Shown here: piece after piece, positions 1-10,170 of the stretch | Numbering within the stretch: the stretch's first letter is position 1 | Layout: each line of letters opens with the position of its first letter | NCBI GenBank assembly: GCA_963691655.1 | Contig: OY829330.1 | Coordinates: forward strand, 1,798,001 to 1,862,000 | Origin: Toxonevra muliebris | Taxonomy: Eukaryota > Arthropoda > Insecta > Diptera > Pallopteridae | Direction: 5' to 3' | DNA length: 64,000 nt | Translations under genes and position numbers: made by a program | Notes under the pieces: model-generated | Seen by the model: only the letters and a program-made list of their open reading frames with translations | The model's database searches: none | What the model was told of the DNA's origin: nothing

Positions 1-541
1 TATTTAGAGATACTGGAACTTCCTTCAACTAAGTTTTCTGGTAGTGGTATTAACTATCTCTTAATATTATTTGGTGAATAGTCAGAGTTTCTCTAATATC
101 ATTAATATTTACTATTAACATGCATCTACAGAGTTTTTTGAAGCAATTGAATAATTGCCAGCGTAACCACAGCATAATGAACCGATATCGGCGGTAAAAT
201 ATTGGGTAAAATATTGATTGTTTTTTTTTTTTTTTGTTTCTTCAGCAATATTTTCATGTGATTTATTTAGGAGATGGTGATACCACTTTATGTTTTTAAC
301 GATATCCAACTGCAAAAAAAAAAAACATTTTTAAAATATAATACGCCAATCCCATTCTCTGGCCTAGCATAAAGTTTTTTATCATTTACCGGCAAATGAA
401 TGCTCCTCGGAGAAGGAAACCCACTGATGACAACTACGAAAGACTGATGAGGATAAACAAGTTTTTTTTTTTTTAATATAATTAATTTTCTCTATTACTT
501 TGTTTGGGTGGTTTATTTAGTGATTGTGAATGTGGTTGGTC
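1..541. other. Non-coding AT-rich DNA
   Basis: No coding pattern or repeat that I recognise. The stretch has several poly-T and poly-A runs. The short open frames here show no family resemblance. Confidence 0.5.
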
Positions 542-810
542 AGTGCACTATGCTTGTAGTACCACTAAAAAAATGTCAGCAACCACTAAAAAATATTTAT
601 TGATAGTGGAAAAGGACCACTATCTGATAACTTTGCTGAAGAGTACTCCACTACCACTAATCATAATGGCTGTTGTAAATTTTTTCCAAACCACTATCTG
701 ACAACTTTAGTAGAGCACTCCACTACCATTGTTATTAATCATAGTTATTACTGTAAATTTTTCCCACTATCACTATATTTCTTTTAGTGGCAGTCAAAGC
801 ATAGTGCACT
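542..810. mobile_element. Short inverted-repeat element (MITE-like)
   Basis: The left end AGTGCACTATGC (542) is matched in reverse complement at the right end (799-810), and ACCACTAAAA / TTTTAGTGG follow as inner inverted motifs. Length is about 269 bp with no coding capacity. I see no convincing target-site duplication, so the superfamily is open. Its interior is largely a two-copy tandem repeat. Confidence 0.55.
617..771. repeat. Two-copy degenerate tandem repeat
   Basis: Two units of about 75 bp, at 617-688 and 691-771, both start CCACTATCTGA and share CTCCACTACCA, AATCATA and TGTAAATTTTT in the same order. They lie inside the 542-810 element and look like its internal amplification. Confidence 0.6.
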
Positions 811-885
811 ACAAATTTAGCAGTAATAGCCTATATCTGGTTGATATATATATATTTCACATTGAGGCATTCAGGCATGCTTCAG

Positions 886-1110
886 AATTCACTTTCGAGT
901 GAAAGTGAATTGAAATCACTTCAATTTCACTATTTGGTGCTCTAGATTAACTTTGAGAAATGAAATCACTAGCATTTCACTCGTTGGTGCTCTATGATTC
1001 ACTTTCACTTTTCTTACTCGTTATTAAAAGTGTATTTCAAACGAATTCGCATGCTCTAGAAACCGAATTCACTAAAAAATAAGTGATCTGAATTCACTTT
1101 AGCAGCAACA
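886..1110. repeat. Repeats rich in TTCACT / AGTGAA
   Basis: AATTCACTTT and AGTGAA motifs recur on both strands. A unit of about 50 bp ending GGTGCTCTA is repeated (around 911-961 and 961-1012). Dense short inverted motifs like these are typical of the subterminal part of a DNA transposon, but I could not define ends. Confidence 0.4.
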
Positions 1111-1162
1111 AGTGAAATAGAACAACCGGCGCAAATTTAACAAAAAATCAAGTATAGAAAAT

Positions 1163-1515
1163 ATGAATGAAAATAAAAATTTCAAGGAGAAAGCATAAGA
1201 GCTTCTCCCAGGATGCTTTATTCCTGAATTTATGGAGAAGCATCCAGACATCGCTAGAGGCTTCGTCAAGGGCGATAAAGTAAAAGTAGACTCACTGGCA
1301 ATAATTGGCGACGAACCTTAAGAGCAATGGCCCACCACAAAAAGGAAAAAAACAGCAAAAATAACAAAAATTCCGGGACTAGGGCGACCGGGAGCAGCCC
1401 CTCTATATCGTTTAACACAGTAATTGAAGGTGTAATTGGCACTTCACAGTTTGGCCCCCCTTCCACTTTTGGAAATGTAGACAGCACATGCTCCCTTGAA
1501 GATCTATCTATTTAA
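1163..1515 (+). pseudogene. Decayed Myb/SANT-like (zeste/Harbinger-accessory type) gene
   Basis: Read in three frames, the strand gives an N-terminal stretch with FMEKHPDIARGF, then NLKSNGPPQK, then GTRATGSSPSISFN. That order (helix with a conserved Pro-Asp, then NGPP.K, then an RATGGGP-like tail) is the pattern of insect Myb/SANT-like DNA-binding proteins, which include zeste-like regulators and the accessory protein of PIF/Harbinger transposons. There is an in-frame stop at codon 12 (about 1196) and two frame changes (around 1310 and 1330), so it is not functional. No partner transposase lies next to it. A host-derived copy rather than a transposon copy cannot be excluded. Confidence 0.5.
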
Positions 1516-1714
1516 AAAAAATTAAAAATGTTGAAAATCCCTCAAATTGGTTTGGTATATTAAACATTAATTTACTGAAAACAATTTTTTAAGTGATTAT
1601 TTTTTAGAATACGTGTGTGCGTTATTTGTGTACAAAGAAGAATATTTGTTTTCACAATAGAACATAAATGACAGATCTGCAATGACTGAGAAAGAGATGA
1701 CTCGATACAATAAT

Positions 1715-2055
1715 AACGCCATCTGTTGACTTCATAGTACTATGAAAAACATAAACAATTAAAATTGAATCTACTACTATAATGAAAAGAACAACAAAAG
1801 CAAAATGTTTTCGCAAATATTTAGTGCGACAAAAAGATAACAAATTTACAGCGCGTTATGACTTGTTTAATACAAGTAAGTGTTGCACATCAAAAACTAT
1901 TTATTATCTAGTATTAACTTAGTTTTTCAATAGAAACGCCATCTGTTGGTAGCACTATGCTAAACATAATTACGAATATATCAATAGCAACGTCATCTGT
2001 TGCTTTTATAGCGCAATGCAAAACATAAACAATATAAATATATTTGAATCTACCT
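1715..2055. repeat. Three spaced copies of a GCCATCTGTTG motif repeat
   Basis: CGCCATCTGTTG or a one-base variant occurs near 1718, 1930 and 1990. Each is followed after 5-12 bases by AGTACTATG-like sequence and then AAACATAA. The copies are about 50-60 bp long and separated by unrelated AT-rich DNA. Confidence 0.5.
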
Positions 2056-2149
2056 TTTCGTTTACATTAAAAAGAAAACAGTGCAAAATCAATCTCAACA
2101 AAATTTTGGTAGCAATCAAGCTGGTGTGCGTGAAAATCCACACTCTCTA

Positions 2150-2235
2150 CCATGGCAGCAGAGTTAAGAAGGTAGATGCATTTTGACAAGTAAGAGGAAC
2201 TTTGACAATTAGGAAAACATTTGTTTTGATAATAT
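2150..2235. repeat. Dispersed repeat shared with about 60.50-60.56 kb
   Basis: The segment containing TTAAGAAGGTAGATGCATTTTG followed by a CAAGTAAGAG motif matches 60500-60562 in reverse complement. A shorter match (GGTAGATGCATTTT) is at about 47.8 kb. Function unknown; probably part of a non-autonomous element. Confidence 0.45.
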
Positions 2236-2373
2236 TCTTCTTTTTGCAACAGAGTTGTACTTTCATAGTTAAATTTTTAGGTGAGAATTCATAAGAAAAT
2301 AATTGGTATAGTATTTCATGAACATAGGGAGAAATAGTTCTTGCTTTTTATATTATTTTTTGACTCTTAACAT

Positions 2374-4123
2374 TGTTAAGTCCCCCTTGTCATCGTACCT
2401 GATGTGGCCTTCCAGCTAGCTCAGAGTTTTCGGGTGGGGGTTTCTTAACCCGCCACACCAGGTCGAGGGGATAACAATAAGTGTGTCTGCGGCACAGGTC
2501 ACACTCATACAACTCAATAAATTGTTTTCCTCTCTATCCTGCAGTTCCACTCCTACTTCCTTATTCGCCCTCCCAACCTTCGCTACATTATCATTACCTC
2601 GTTATCGTTTTTGTAGCGCCCTTAATTGTTTCTATTATCCTTTTGCCCCCCCTTTACCTTTCACTCATCTCATTTCTCTTCCAACCATCGATCCACCACC
2701 GTTATCCACAAAAAAAAATTACCAATTCATTCGATTACCTTGCTTTATACAGATATATTTGAATTTTGCATATATGAAAATACATAAAAAAAAATCTTAC
2801 TTAAATCCTAATATTAACTTAACTCAACATTGACCACAAAAAAAAATCAAAAAAAAACTTAACTACTCAAACTTTAGCACTTTCCTTTGTTTTGTACTAG
2901 GATTAACTCAATTTTCAGACCTTGGTACCAGATACCCTAAATAGCCGTTTAGTTTATCGGCCTCAAGAAAATTTAACCGACACTTCACCCTACCTAACAG
3001 AGCTCTATTAAATATGGTCTCAGTATTTTACGCAATAGTCGTTATCCGGATAATCTTGTACTAAGTACGGGTATTTGGTTTGCCTGGCTTACGAAAATTC
3101 TCCAATTGGTTGTTTCAAAAAAAAGGAATGCAAAAAAAAAAAATGCTAAAATTTTGTAGGATCACAAAATCTCTCACAAAAAAAAATTTAAATAAAAATA
3201 ACAAAAAAAAACTAAATATATAAATAAATGAATAACGATCATACATACAATTTCGCTGATCTGTTTATGGGTGTATATGTGCTTCTTTATATAAATATTC
3301 ACCATCCCCTTGGAATATGGGTTGCTGTGTTATCGTGCGGGAGGCCGGAACTCTGGATCCTCAATACCTTTATTGTAGCTCGAGTCCCTAATGCTTTCAA
3401 GAGTACACAGACTATTCTGTTATTATGTGGAGTCACTTCAGCTACCCGTACTTATTTTGGGTCTCTACCAAATACACAAAAAAAAAACTTCTAATAAGTT
3501 CTCTTAACTACTTTACATACACTATCACTCACATTACTTGGTGCATAGATCCCTCGATAAATTTTCCTGGAGATGCCCACACGTTGACGATACAGCTCAC
3601 TTAAAATTAATTTCTCACTTTTTTTACATAACACTGAACACTTAACTCCTGGCACTATGGCCTTCCCGCATTTAATTCTCAGACAGTAATAATCCTTTTC
3701 TCTAATTCTACCCTAATATATAACCTAATATTTCTATATACTTAAATTTAAACAAAACAGTTTTCTCTTAATTCCTATATATAAAACATAATCGTACCTT
3801 TTCTTTAGCAACCCCAACGGAATCACTAGGATATTTTCTTCCCTATTTCCTTTTCATTCTATACGATCCACAAAAAGCTCATCTTACATCCACACATGAT
3901 CCAGCCCTACCTTATCCAATCATCCCTGGTCTATTCCTACCACAAGCTCCACACATTTGACGTTTCGTGTTTTTGATGTTGTTGTGGCTTTCCAACCACA
4001 ACAGCGGCATCAAAACTTAACAAAAAAAAATAGATAAAAATAAAAAAAACATGCCGTCTATTTAGGCGACCTATGCCGCTTAAGGGCCCAACGTAGGCTT
4101 TCGCCCACGCCCTGTCCATAACA
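2374..4123 (-). repeat. 3' LTR of the gypsy element
   Basis: Direct repeat of 10171-12031, starting TGTTAAGT on the plus strand and ending CCATAACA. It lacks a 107-bp block present in the right LTR (junction near 3239). The open frames in it (2481-2833, 3228-3494) recur in the other LTR and show no protein-family pattern; I treat them as chance frames. Confidence 0.9.
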
Positions 4124-4187
4124 GTGTCTCCTGCCACAGTGAGAGCTGCCGGGCCTACCCTCTGGTAAGTCTTATTATTTATACGTT

Positions 4188-5135
4188 TTATTGTTTTATG
4201 TCTTTGACGTGCGAAGGACCTAAGTTTCTCCCGTTTAGAGTTTCTAATTCATACATGTTGTTGCCCAGGGCTTTTACTACACATTTGGTAAATTTGCGAC
4301 AAAATTTTGCATTGATATTGTTTTTGAAATCGCTAAGCACGAAGTTCCGCTTAAAAACTTCTTGCCCCGGCTTAAACGTCACTTCACGTTTCTTTTTGTT
4401 ATATCGAACCGCACTTTTTCCATAGGCTCTGTGCAGATTTTGTCTAATTTTATCGCGTATTAGTTGTAATCTGTCTTGTGGACTTAATATGCACATTTCA
4501 TGGTCATTTAAAGAATTCAAACATCGCGCTAAATGATAATCCTCACCACTCGTGAACATGTTCTGCCCGAACAGAGCGAAAAATGGTGTCACTCCCGTTG
4601 CTGTGTGCACAGAACTACGTAGTGCGCATTCAATCTCGGACAGATAGAGATCCCAATCTCGATGATCTTCTTTCAGATACGCTCTCACCGCAGTCAGAAC
4701 CGACTGATTCACCCTCTCGGCAGCGTTTGACTGTGGGGCATAATATGCTGTTCTCATATGTTTGATTTGGTACCCGGCTATCATTTGAGAGAGTTCTTTA
4801 CTTGTAAATTGTTTTCCGTTGTCGGAGTGTATCGTTTCCGGCACCCCGAATTTATGAAACACTTCCTGCACAAGGAAGTCCACCACATTCGCGGTCGTCG
4901 CGTCACGCATCGCTTTTAAAAACATAACTTTTGAAAAATGATCTACAACAATAAAAATGTAGGCATTACCCCTCTTTGACCGCGGATATTTACCCAGAAA
5001 ATCGATATAAATTTTCTGGAAGGGTCTTACTGTTATTACTTCCTGACCGATTCCCGGACGTATGTCGCGATTATGATGCTTTGTTTCTTTGCATACTATG
5101 CATTCTCGAATAAAATTACGCACCTGCACTACCAT
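4188..5135 (-). pseudogene. pol: Integrase part of gypsy pol
   Basis: This is the integrase that would insert the cDNA into the chromosome. The frame starts within the H2C2 zinc region (CIVCKETKHH, residues 13-21, is the second half). The DDE catalytic core follows with D45 (IDFLG), D105 (SDNGKQF) and E140 (AAERVNQ). A basic C-terminal region ends in a GPSHVKDIK motif typical of this group. The core itself looks complete, 315 residues. It is separated from the RNase H frame by a disrupted stretch (5136-5345) in which the first zinc ligands should lie, so it cannot be made as part of one polyprotein here. The stop lies 64 bp from the 3' LTR. Confidence 0.85.
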
Positions 5136-5345
5136 GTTTGGCCAGTAAAACCAATCGGCGCAATCGGTGGAGCGTTTTTGCTATACCTCCATGAGACTTC
5201 GTTTCCGGTTCATGAGCCTTTGCTATGAGGGTCGATGTCACGGCTGCGGGGATCCATAGTTTCTATGTTGTTCTTCTCTCAACTCGTCATCTCGATCGAA
5301 TCGTGTGCGCTTATACACGTATCCATCTTCCACTTTTAAATCAGG

Positions 5346-5960
5346 TCATTTTTCCGCGTTCTTTTTAACTGTTTCTATCAATTCCAGATATTCCCGCGAT
5401 TCGAACTCTGTCGTTTCCATGTCTACTAGGGGACCTGAGGTATCGATTTCTTCCACTATTCTCGACAGCGTGTCGGCCACGATATTTTCGGAGCCTTTTC
5501 GATGCTCTACCTGGAAATCATAGGACTGCAACTGCAATGACCACCTCGCAAGCCTGCCGCTTAGGTCTTTTAGAGACATCAACCATTTAAGGCTAGCGTG
5601 ATCCGTGACTACGGTAAATGCCATCATCTCAATGTATGGTCGGAATCTCTTAATAGCTAATACTGCTGCCAAACATTCTTTCTCAGTTACAGAGTAATTT
5701 CGCTGGCAATCGTTTAGCTTCTGTGAGAAATATGCCACTGGTCGCTCTGTTCCGTCCTGATCCTTCTGATACAACACCGCACCTACTCCTAAATCAGATG
5801 CATCACATTGCACCCAGAAACGTTTTGAAAAATCTGGATGCCGCAAAACTGGCGCTGTCGTCATGGCCCACTTCAGCTCCTGAACTGCTTCTGTTGCTGC
5901 TTCCGTCATGGTAAACTTCACCCCTTTTTTTAGTGTATCGCTTAAAGGAGCTGACAACAA
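5346..5960 (-). pseudogene. pol: RNase H part of gypsy pol
   Basis: RNase H removes the RNA template during reverse transcription. The frame has QCDASDLGVGAVL near residue 50, then RNYSVTEKECLAAV and VVTDHASLKWLM, the usual gypsy-type RNase H blocks. A stop or frame change of about 120 bp (5961-6080) separates it from the RT frame upstream, and the DNA there still encodes thumb-region residues in other frames. The break is a lesion in this copy, not a normal feature of the family. Confidence 0.85.
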
Positions 5961-6080
5961 AGAGAAATCTTTAATGAATCGACGATACCACCCAGCTGTA
6001 CCTAAAAAAACTGCGCACTTGTTTTGCCGTTTTGGGTAATGGCATGTTTTGTATCGCTGATACCTTTCGCGGATCGGTTT

Positions 6081-7271
6081 TCAACGAATCAATCCGCCCC
6101 CGATTATATACCCCAGATATCGTAACTCTTTGAAACAAAATTTAGATTTTTCTAGACCAATGGTCAGGTTTGCTCTTTTAAAGCACTCAGCTACTTCATT
6201 AAGCACTCGTACATGGGATTCAAAATCTGGCGTTATCACTAACAAATCGTCTAGGTATACGAACACGTTCGATTTTAATTTGTTTGGCACGACCTTGTCC
6301 ATCAACCTACATAGACGCTGGGCCGCATTGCAGAGGCCGAACGGCATGACAGTGAATTGGTATAGTGGCCGGCCGGGAACTGTAAAAGCGGTGTATTCCT
6401 TACTTTTTTCATCCAGCGCGATTTGCCAAAATGCATACTTCAGATCTACACTACTAATGTACTGCGTGTAATCTATACGACTTAATATACCTTCTATGGT
6501 TTGCAATGGATACGCATCTTTTACTGTAAGAACATTCAATTTTCGGGCATCCAAACAGAACCTATTTTTACCAGGCCTACGCACAATCGTAGTGCGATTG
6601 CTCCAAGGACTTTCACTTTCTTCTATTACTTTTAGTTCTAACATTTTATCAATTTCATTATACACTAGATTTTGCACAGCAGGAGATATTGGGTAGTGTC
6701 GATCTTTCACCGGCACCGCATTATCTACGAGTTTTATAGTATGCACCTCAAGAGATGTTCGCCCTAGACCGTGTTCCTCAAAGGAGATGAATCGTTTTTT
6801 TACCGTCTCTATTTGTTGCACCTGCAACTCAGATAAATCATGCATTATCGGATCTCTCTTCACTGCGTCTACTGTACCATTGGGCAAATTTTCTATGCTT
6901 ACTTCGGCCACACCTACTACATCGGGAGCTAGATGAAAACTACGCCAGAAATCCAGTCCCAGGTAAATATTTTGAAATAAATCCGGACATAAATAAAAAG
7001 TAATGTTTTGTGTTTCACTTTTATACGTTACAGGCACCGTGACCCTCCCCAATATTCTGTGGCTCCGATTCGATGCTGTACTAATCGTACCATAATATGG
7101 ATCTACTCTTAACTTTAATTCTTCTACGAGTTCGCGACAGCCATGCCCTAGTACAGAAGCCGATGCACCGGTGCCCAATAGCCCCCTGAGAGATTTGGAT
7201 TGAATTTCCAACTCAGCATATACACCATCGGAATGATTTTGATTATCTGCTTTGCGAACTGCTGCTGCCAC
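6081..7271 (-). pseudogene. pol: Protease and reverse transcriptase of gypsy pol
   Basis: 396 residues. The aspartic protease comes first (about residues 20-120). Its active-site triad reads GTG in LLGTGASASVLG instead of the DTG required for catalysis; the codon is GGC on the coding strand (plus-strand position about 7167). The RT follows: fingers and palm with FCLDARKLN, then VMPFGLCNA, then the catalytic YLDD near residue 339. The RT motifs are intact. The start codon used here is simply the first ATG of the open frame; in the element the protein would be made as part of a gag-pol or pol precursor. Gag lies 290 bp upstream in another frame. Confidence 0.85.
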
Positions 7272-7561
7272 TATCTGTCTAATTCTTTTTCTATCCTTAT
7301 ATCGTCTCCTGGCTTTTATAATTTTTTTTGGACACTACTCGCATGCCGTTCAATGTTCCTTCCTCAAAAATTCTTCTGCGCACCTCATAATAGTTTTGGA
7401 GTCGCTGCTCTATTGGTTTCGTAATTATCTTATCTTTATCATTTAATCTTGTTTTATTTTTTTGTAGTCTTTCTAATAAACTTATTTTGCCTTTCTTTAC
7501 AGGACCTTATCTTCCCCATTTTCCTGGGCTATTTCTATAGTCATTGTGGACGCGTCCACCT

Positions 7562-9304
7562 TTACTCGGGGGTTTGAGTGGAGTGTGATTCCCCCGCTCT
7601 CATCACGTTCCTCTTCGCGTTTCCCGTCCCACATTTTGGGCAATTTGGAGTTATTACATCATCATGACCGCACTTGTAACAAAAGATGTTACGTTGTAGA
7701 GACATACAATCTTGAAAGGAGTGTCCTATCTGTTTACAGTTCCAACATAACCATTTCGTCGCATTATTTCGTTTTCCCGTATGCTGCAATTCGTCAATCC
7801 CTATATCTCCCAGATATTCTTCCTCTTCATCGTTCACCACCACCCTGTTTACATTATACGAACGTTGAGTTGGATATTTTACATTTTGTTGTGGCATTGC
7901 TCGTAGATCACGCCGAGGGTAATTCCTTTCCACTTCTTTGCATTCTAAACGAAGTTGCTCTACATTGTAGACTACCATAGGGTAAACCATGCGCGCCAAG
8001 CTATCACGCAAATTGTGCTTTATGATTTTAATTGCGTCATACTCTGGAATAGGAGTTTGAAGTCGCGACCGAAGGGTACACATTGCATGGAAGAATGCAT
8101 CTACCGATTCGCTGGGGAGTTGCTTCCTCTCAACTAACTCTCTCATACATTCGAAGTTGGTACGACCATTTCCGAACTGGCGAGTCAGTGCGTGGCGCAG
8201 GGACTCCCAATCATCTACCCTGTGCGTTTTAATGTGTAACCAGTACCATTCTCTAGCCTCACCTACTAATAATAAATGAAAGTCTCTAATAATTTCAGAC
8301 CAATCACATCCATATTGTGCTTGCATGTGCTCTATTCTGAAAATGTAATCTTCTATTGTGATTACATCTCGATGTCCTTCATACTTTATGCCCCATTTAT
8401 CTAATTTTAAAATCTTTTTGTAATTGATATTTTGACTTTCGTTGTTTTCCAGTCTATGTGGATGCGGACTTATTTGACGTGGGTGTGGATCACCTGGGAG
8501 GAAAAGATTGTATTGACCTTGATTGTGTGACATGTGTGACCTATTCTCTTTACGCTGCCCCTGTCTTTGCTGCTGATAATGCTGTAAGTATTGTTTTTCT
8601 CGTGAGTTAGTACTACTACTAGAACTTTTTGGTTTATTTTGTGAACTAGATACGTTTTGAATATCATAACTATTCACTCTCGGATTCTCGAAATCTTGCA
8701 TATTAAGCCTATTTGGTTGTTGCTGCCTATTAATATTGGGTGGCATTTTATTATCTGTGCTTCCTATGGTGAGACGCTGCATCATTTCAGCATAACCCGA
8801 CCTTAACCCTTCTACTATTTGTTTTTCAATGTGGGCCTCGAAAGAAATACGTTGCTGTTCCTGGGATTTCGAAATGCTACTTATGATTTGATTTAACTGT
8901 TCTTCAGAGAGAGCGCCAATATTTGGCCTACTTTGACCTTGAGGATCCCCAACCTGAGTTGACTTTGCCTCGGATAAAATAGGTAAGTTTAATTTGGTAT
9001 TAACACATTGTTTTGTTTTAGGTATGGCACCTTGACTAACTGCTACACCAGATTCCTTTTGTATCTGCGCACTCATTATTTTGGCTGTGGTTTGATCCTC
9101 ACCCCCAGCATCTATCGACGCCGATAGGTCATGAAAAAAAAAAGTCTCGCCCCCACCGGTTCGGGTGCTTTCCTTTGGGGTATGGAACATTTTGTGCTTT
9201 TCAGACGTTTGTCTCGTATTATACTGGTGTGTGTTTCGATTAGTATCAAACTGTAATTTTCGTTGTGCTGCCTGCTCTGCGCGGATTTTTTCTGCACTAC
9301 TCAT
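7562..9304 (-). CDS. gag: Gag protein of the gypsy element
   Basis: An open frame of 580 residues, starting 866 bp inside the 5' LTR. The N-terminal third is rich in Gln, Ser and Asn. The middle (about residues 300-480) has the hydrophobic and charged pattern of a retrotransposon capsid (YIFRIEHMQAQYG, then LLLVGEAREWYW). The C-terminus carries two CCHC-like zinc knuckles, CWNCKQIGHSFQDC (near 521) and CYKCGHDDVITPNC (near 542), and then a single CPKC pair, as in nucleic-acid-binding nucleocapsids. It would form the particle that packages element RNA. The frame is uninterrupted, unlike pol. Confidence 0.85.
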   Translation of the reverse strand: MSSAEKIRAEQAAQRKLQFDTNRNTHQYNTRQTSEKHKMFHTPKESTRTGGGETFFFHDLSASIDAGGEDQTTAKIMSAQIQKESGVAVSQGAIPKTKQCVNTKLNLPILSEAKSTQVGDPQGQSRPNIGALSEEQLNQIISSISKSQEQQRISFEAHIEKQIVEGLRSGYAEMMQRLTIGSTDNKMPPNINRQQQPNRLNMQDFENPRVNSYDIQNVSSSQNKPKSSSSSTNSREKQYLQHYQQQRQGQRKENRSHMSHNQGQYNLFLPGDPHPRQISPHPHRLENNESQNINYKKILKLDKWGIKYEGHRDVITIEDYIFRIEHMQAQYGCDWSEIIRDFHLLLVGEAREWYWLHIKTHRVDDWESLRHALTRQFGNGRTNFECMRELVERKQLPSESVDAFFHAMCTLRSRLQTPIPEYDAIKIIKHNLRDSLARMVYPMVVYNVEQLRLECKEVERNYPRRDLRAMPQQNVKYPTQRSYNVNRVVVNDEEEEYLGDIGIDELQHTGKRNNATKWLCWNCKQIGHSFQDCMSLQRNIFCYKCGHDDVITPNCPKCGTGNAKRNVMRAGESHSTQTPE

Positions 9305-10157
9305 TTATATTTATTACTATTATACCGATTAGTTGATTTAAATTACTAATAAATAAATTTATTCAAAATTGCAATTAAATGTTTTTTTTTTTTTCTTATG
9401 GAAGATTATGATTCTGTAGGTAATTGTGGTTTCACGACAGCTATAAAAATAAAAAAAATGAGTTTCGTGATGTGGGTTAGAATGGTAATAGGATATTTAA
9501 TTCTAGGTTCAGGAGTTTCACTGCAGGGTTTGAATGGATACACACCCCAGACATTAAATACATAACCTTATACTTGTATAAGACTGTTATTTCTTCTGTT
9601 TGAAATGTACATCCTTATGCACTCGTGTTCAGAACATAAGACTCCCGACGTGCTACAGAATTCTTATTCGATTCATTGCTGGTCACGCGGTGCATAACAT
9701 ATTCTTAAACGAACTAGGCCTTTTGCTACCTACACCTTGCACTATCACGAACGCATCTACTATATAAAGTACGGAAACTTTGAAATTATGAATTAGGTAT
9801 ATATGACGATAGTTATGCAATTTGTTCTTTCTGATATGGAAAATATACTAAAAAAAATGTTGACTGAGAGGATATGGAATTATTCTTGAAGAGTCGATGC
9901 TTTTTACGATTACTTATAGATACGTAAAGCCATCACTGTAACTCCCCTTTCTACGGTTCGGTGTCGTAAAACTCCTCTATTTAGTGCTATTACTCTTTAT
10001 TATATAAAACATGGTAAGTCACCAGAAATATGGAGGTTTCTCGAAACTGACCGTACTATTTATAAATATTTTTGTTGTAAGTTTATTATTATTATTTTTT
10101 TTTTTTTATATATATTCAGATCCATACTGTTACATATGAACCGTGGTGTTATTAGAT
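9305..10157 (-). other. Untranslated leader of the gypsy element
   Basis: About 850 bp between the primer-binding site and gag with no coding pattern. It should hold packaging signals in the RNA. I see no clear structure to name. Confidence 0.6.
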
Positions 10158-10167
10158 TTGGGCGCCA
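10158..10167 (-). other. Primer-binding site of the gypsy element
   Basis: On the coding strand TGGCGCCCAA lies three bases inside the end of the 5' LTR. This matches the tRNA-Lys type of primer site used by gypsy-like elements, though the match beyond ten bases is poor. Confidence 0.7.
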
Positions 10168-10170
10168 TAT

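Noticed and set aside
2481..2833. Open frames of 93 and 116 codons, with near-identical twins at 10278-10627
   Set aside because: They lie in the two LTRs, overlap each other in different frames and show no family pattern; the duplication is explained by the LTRs.
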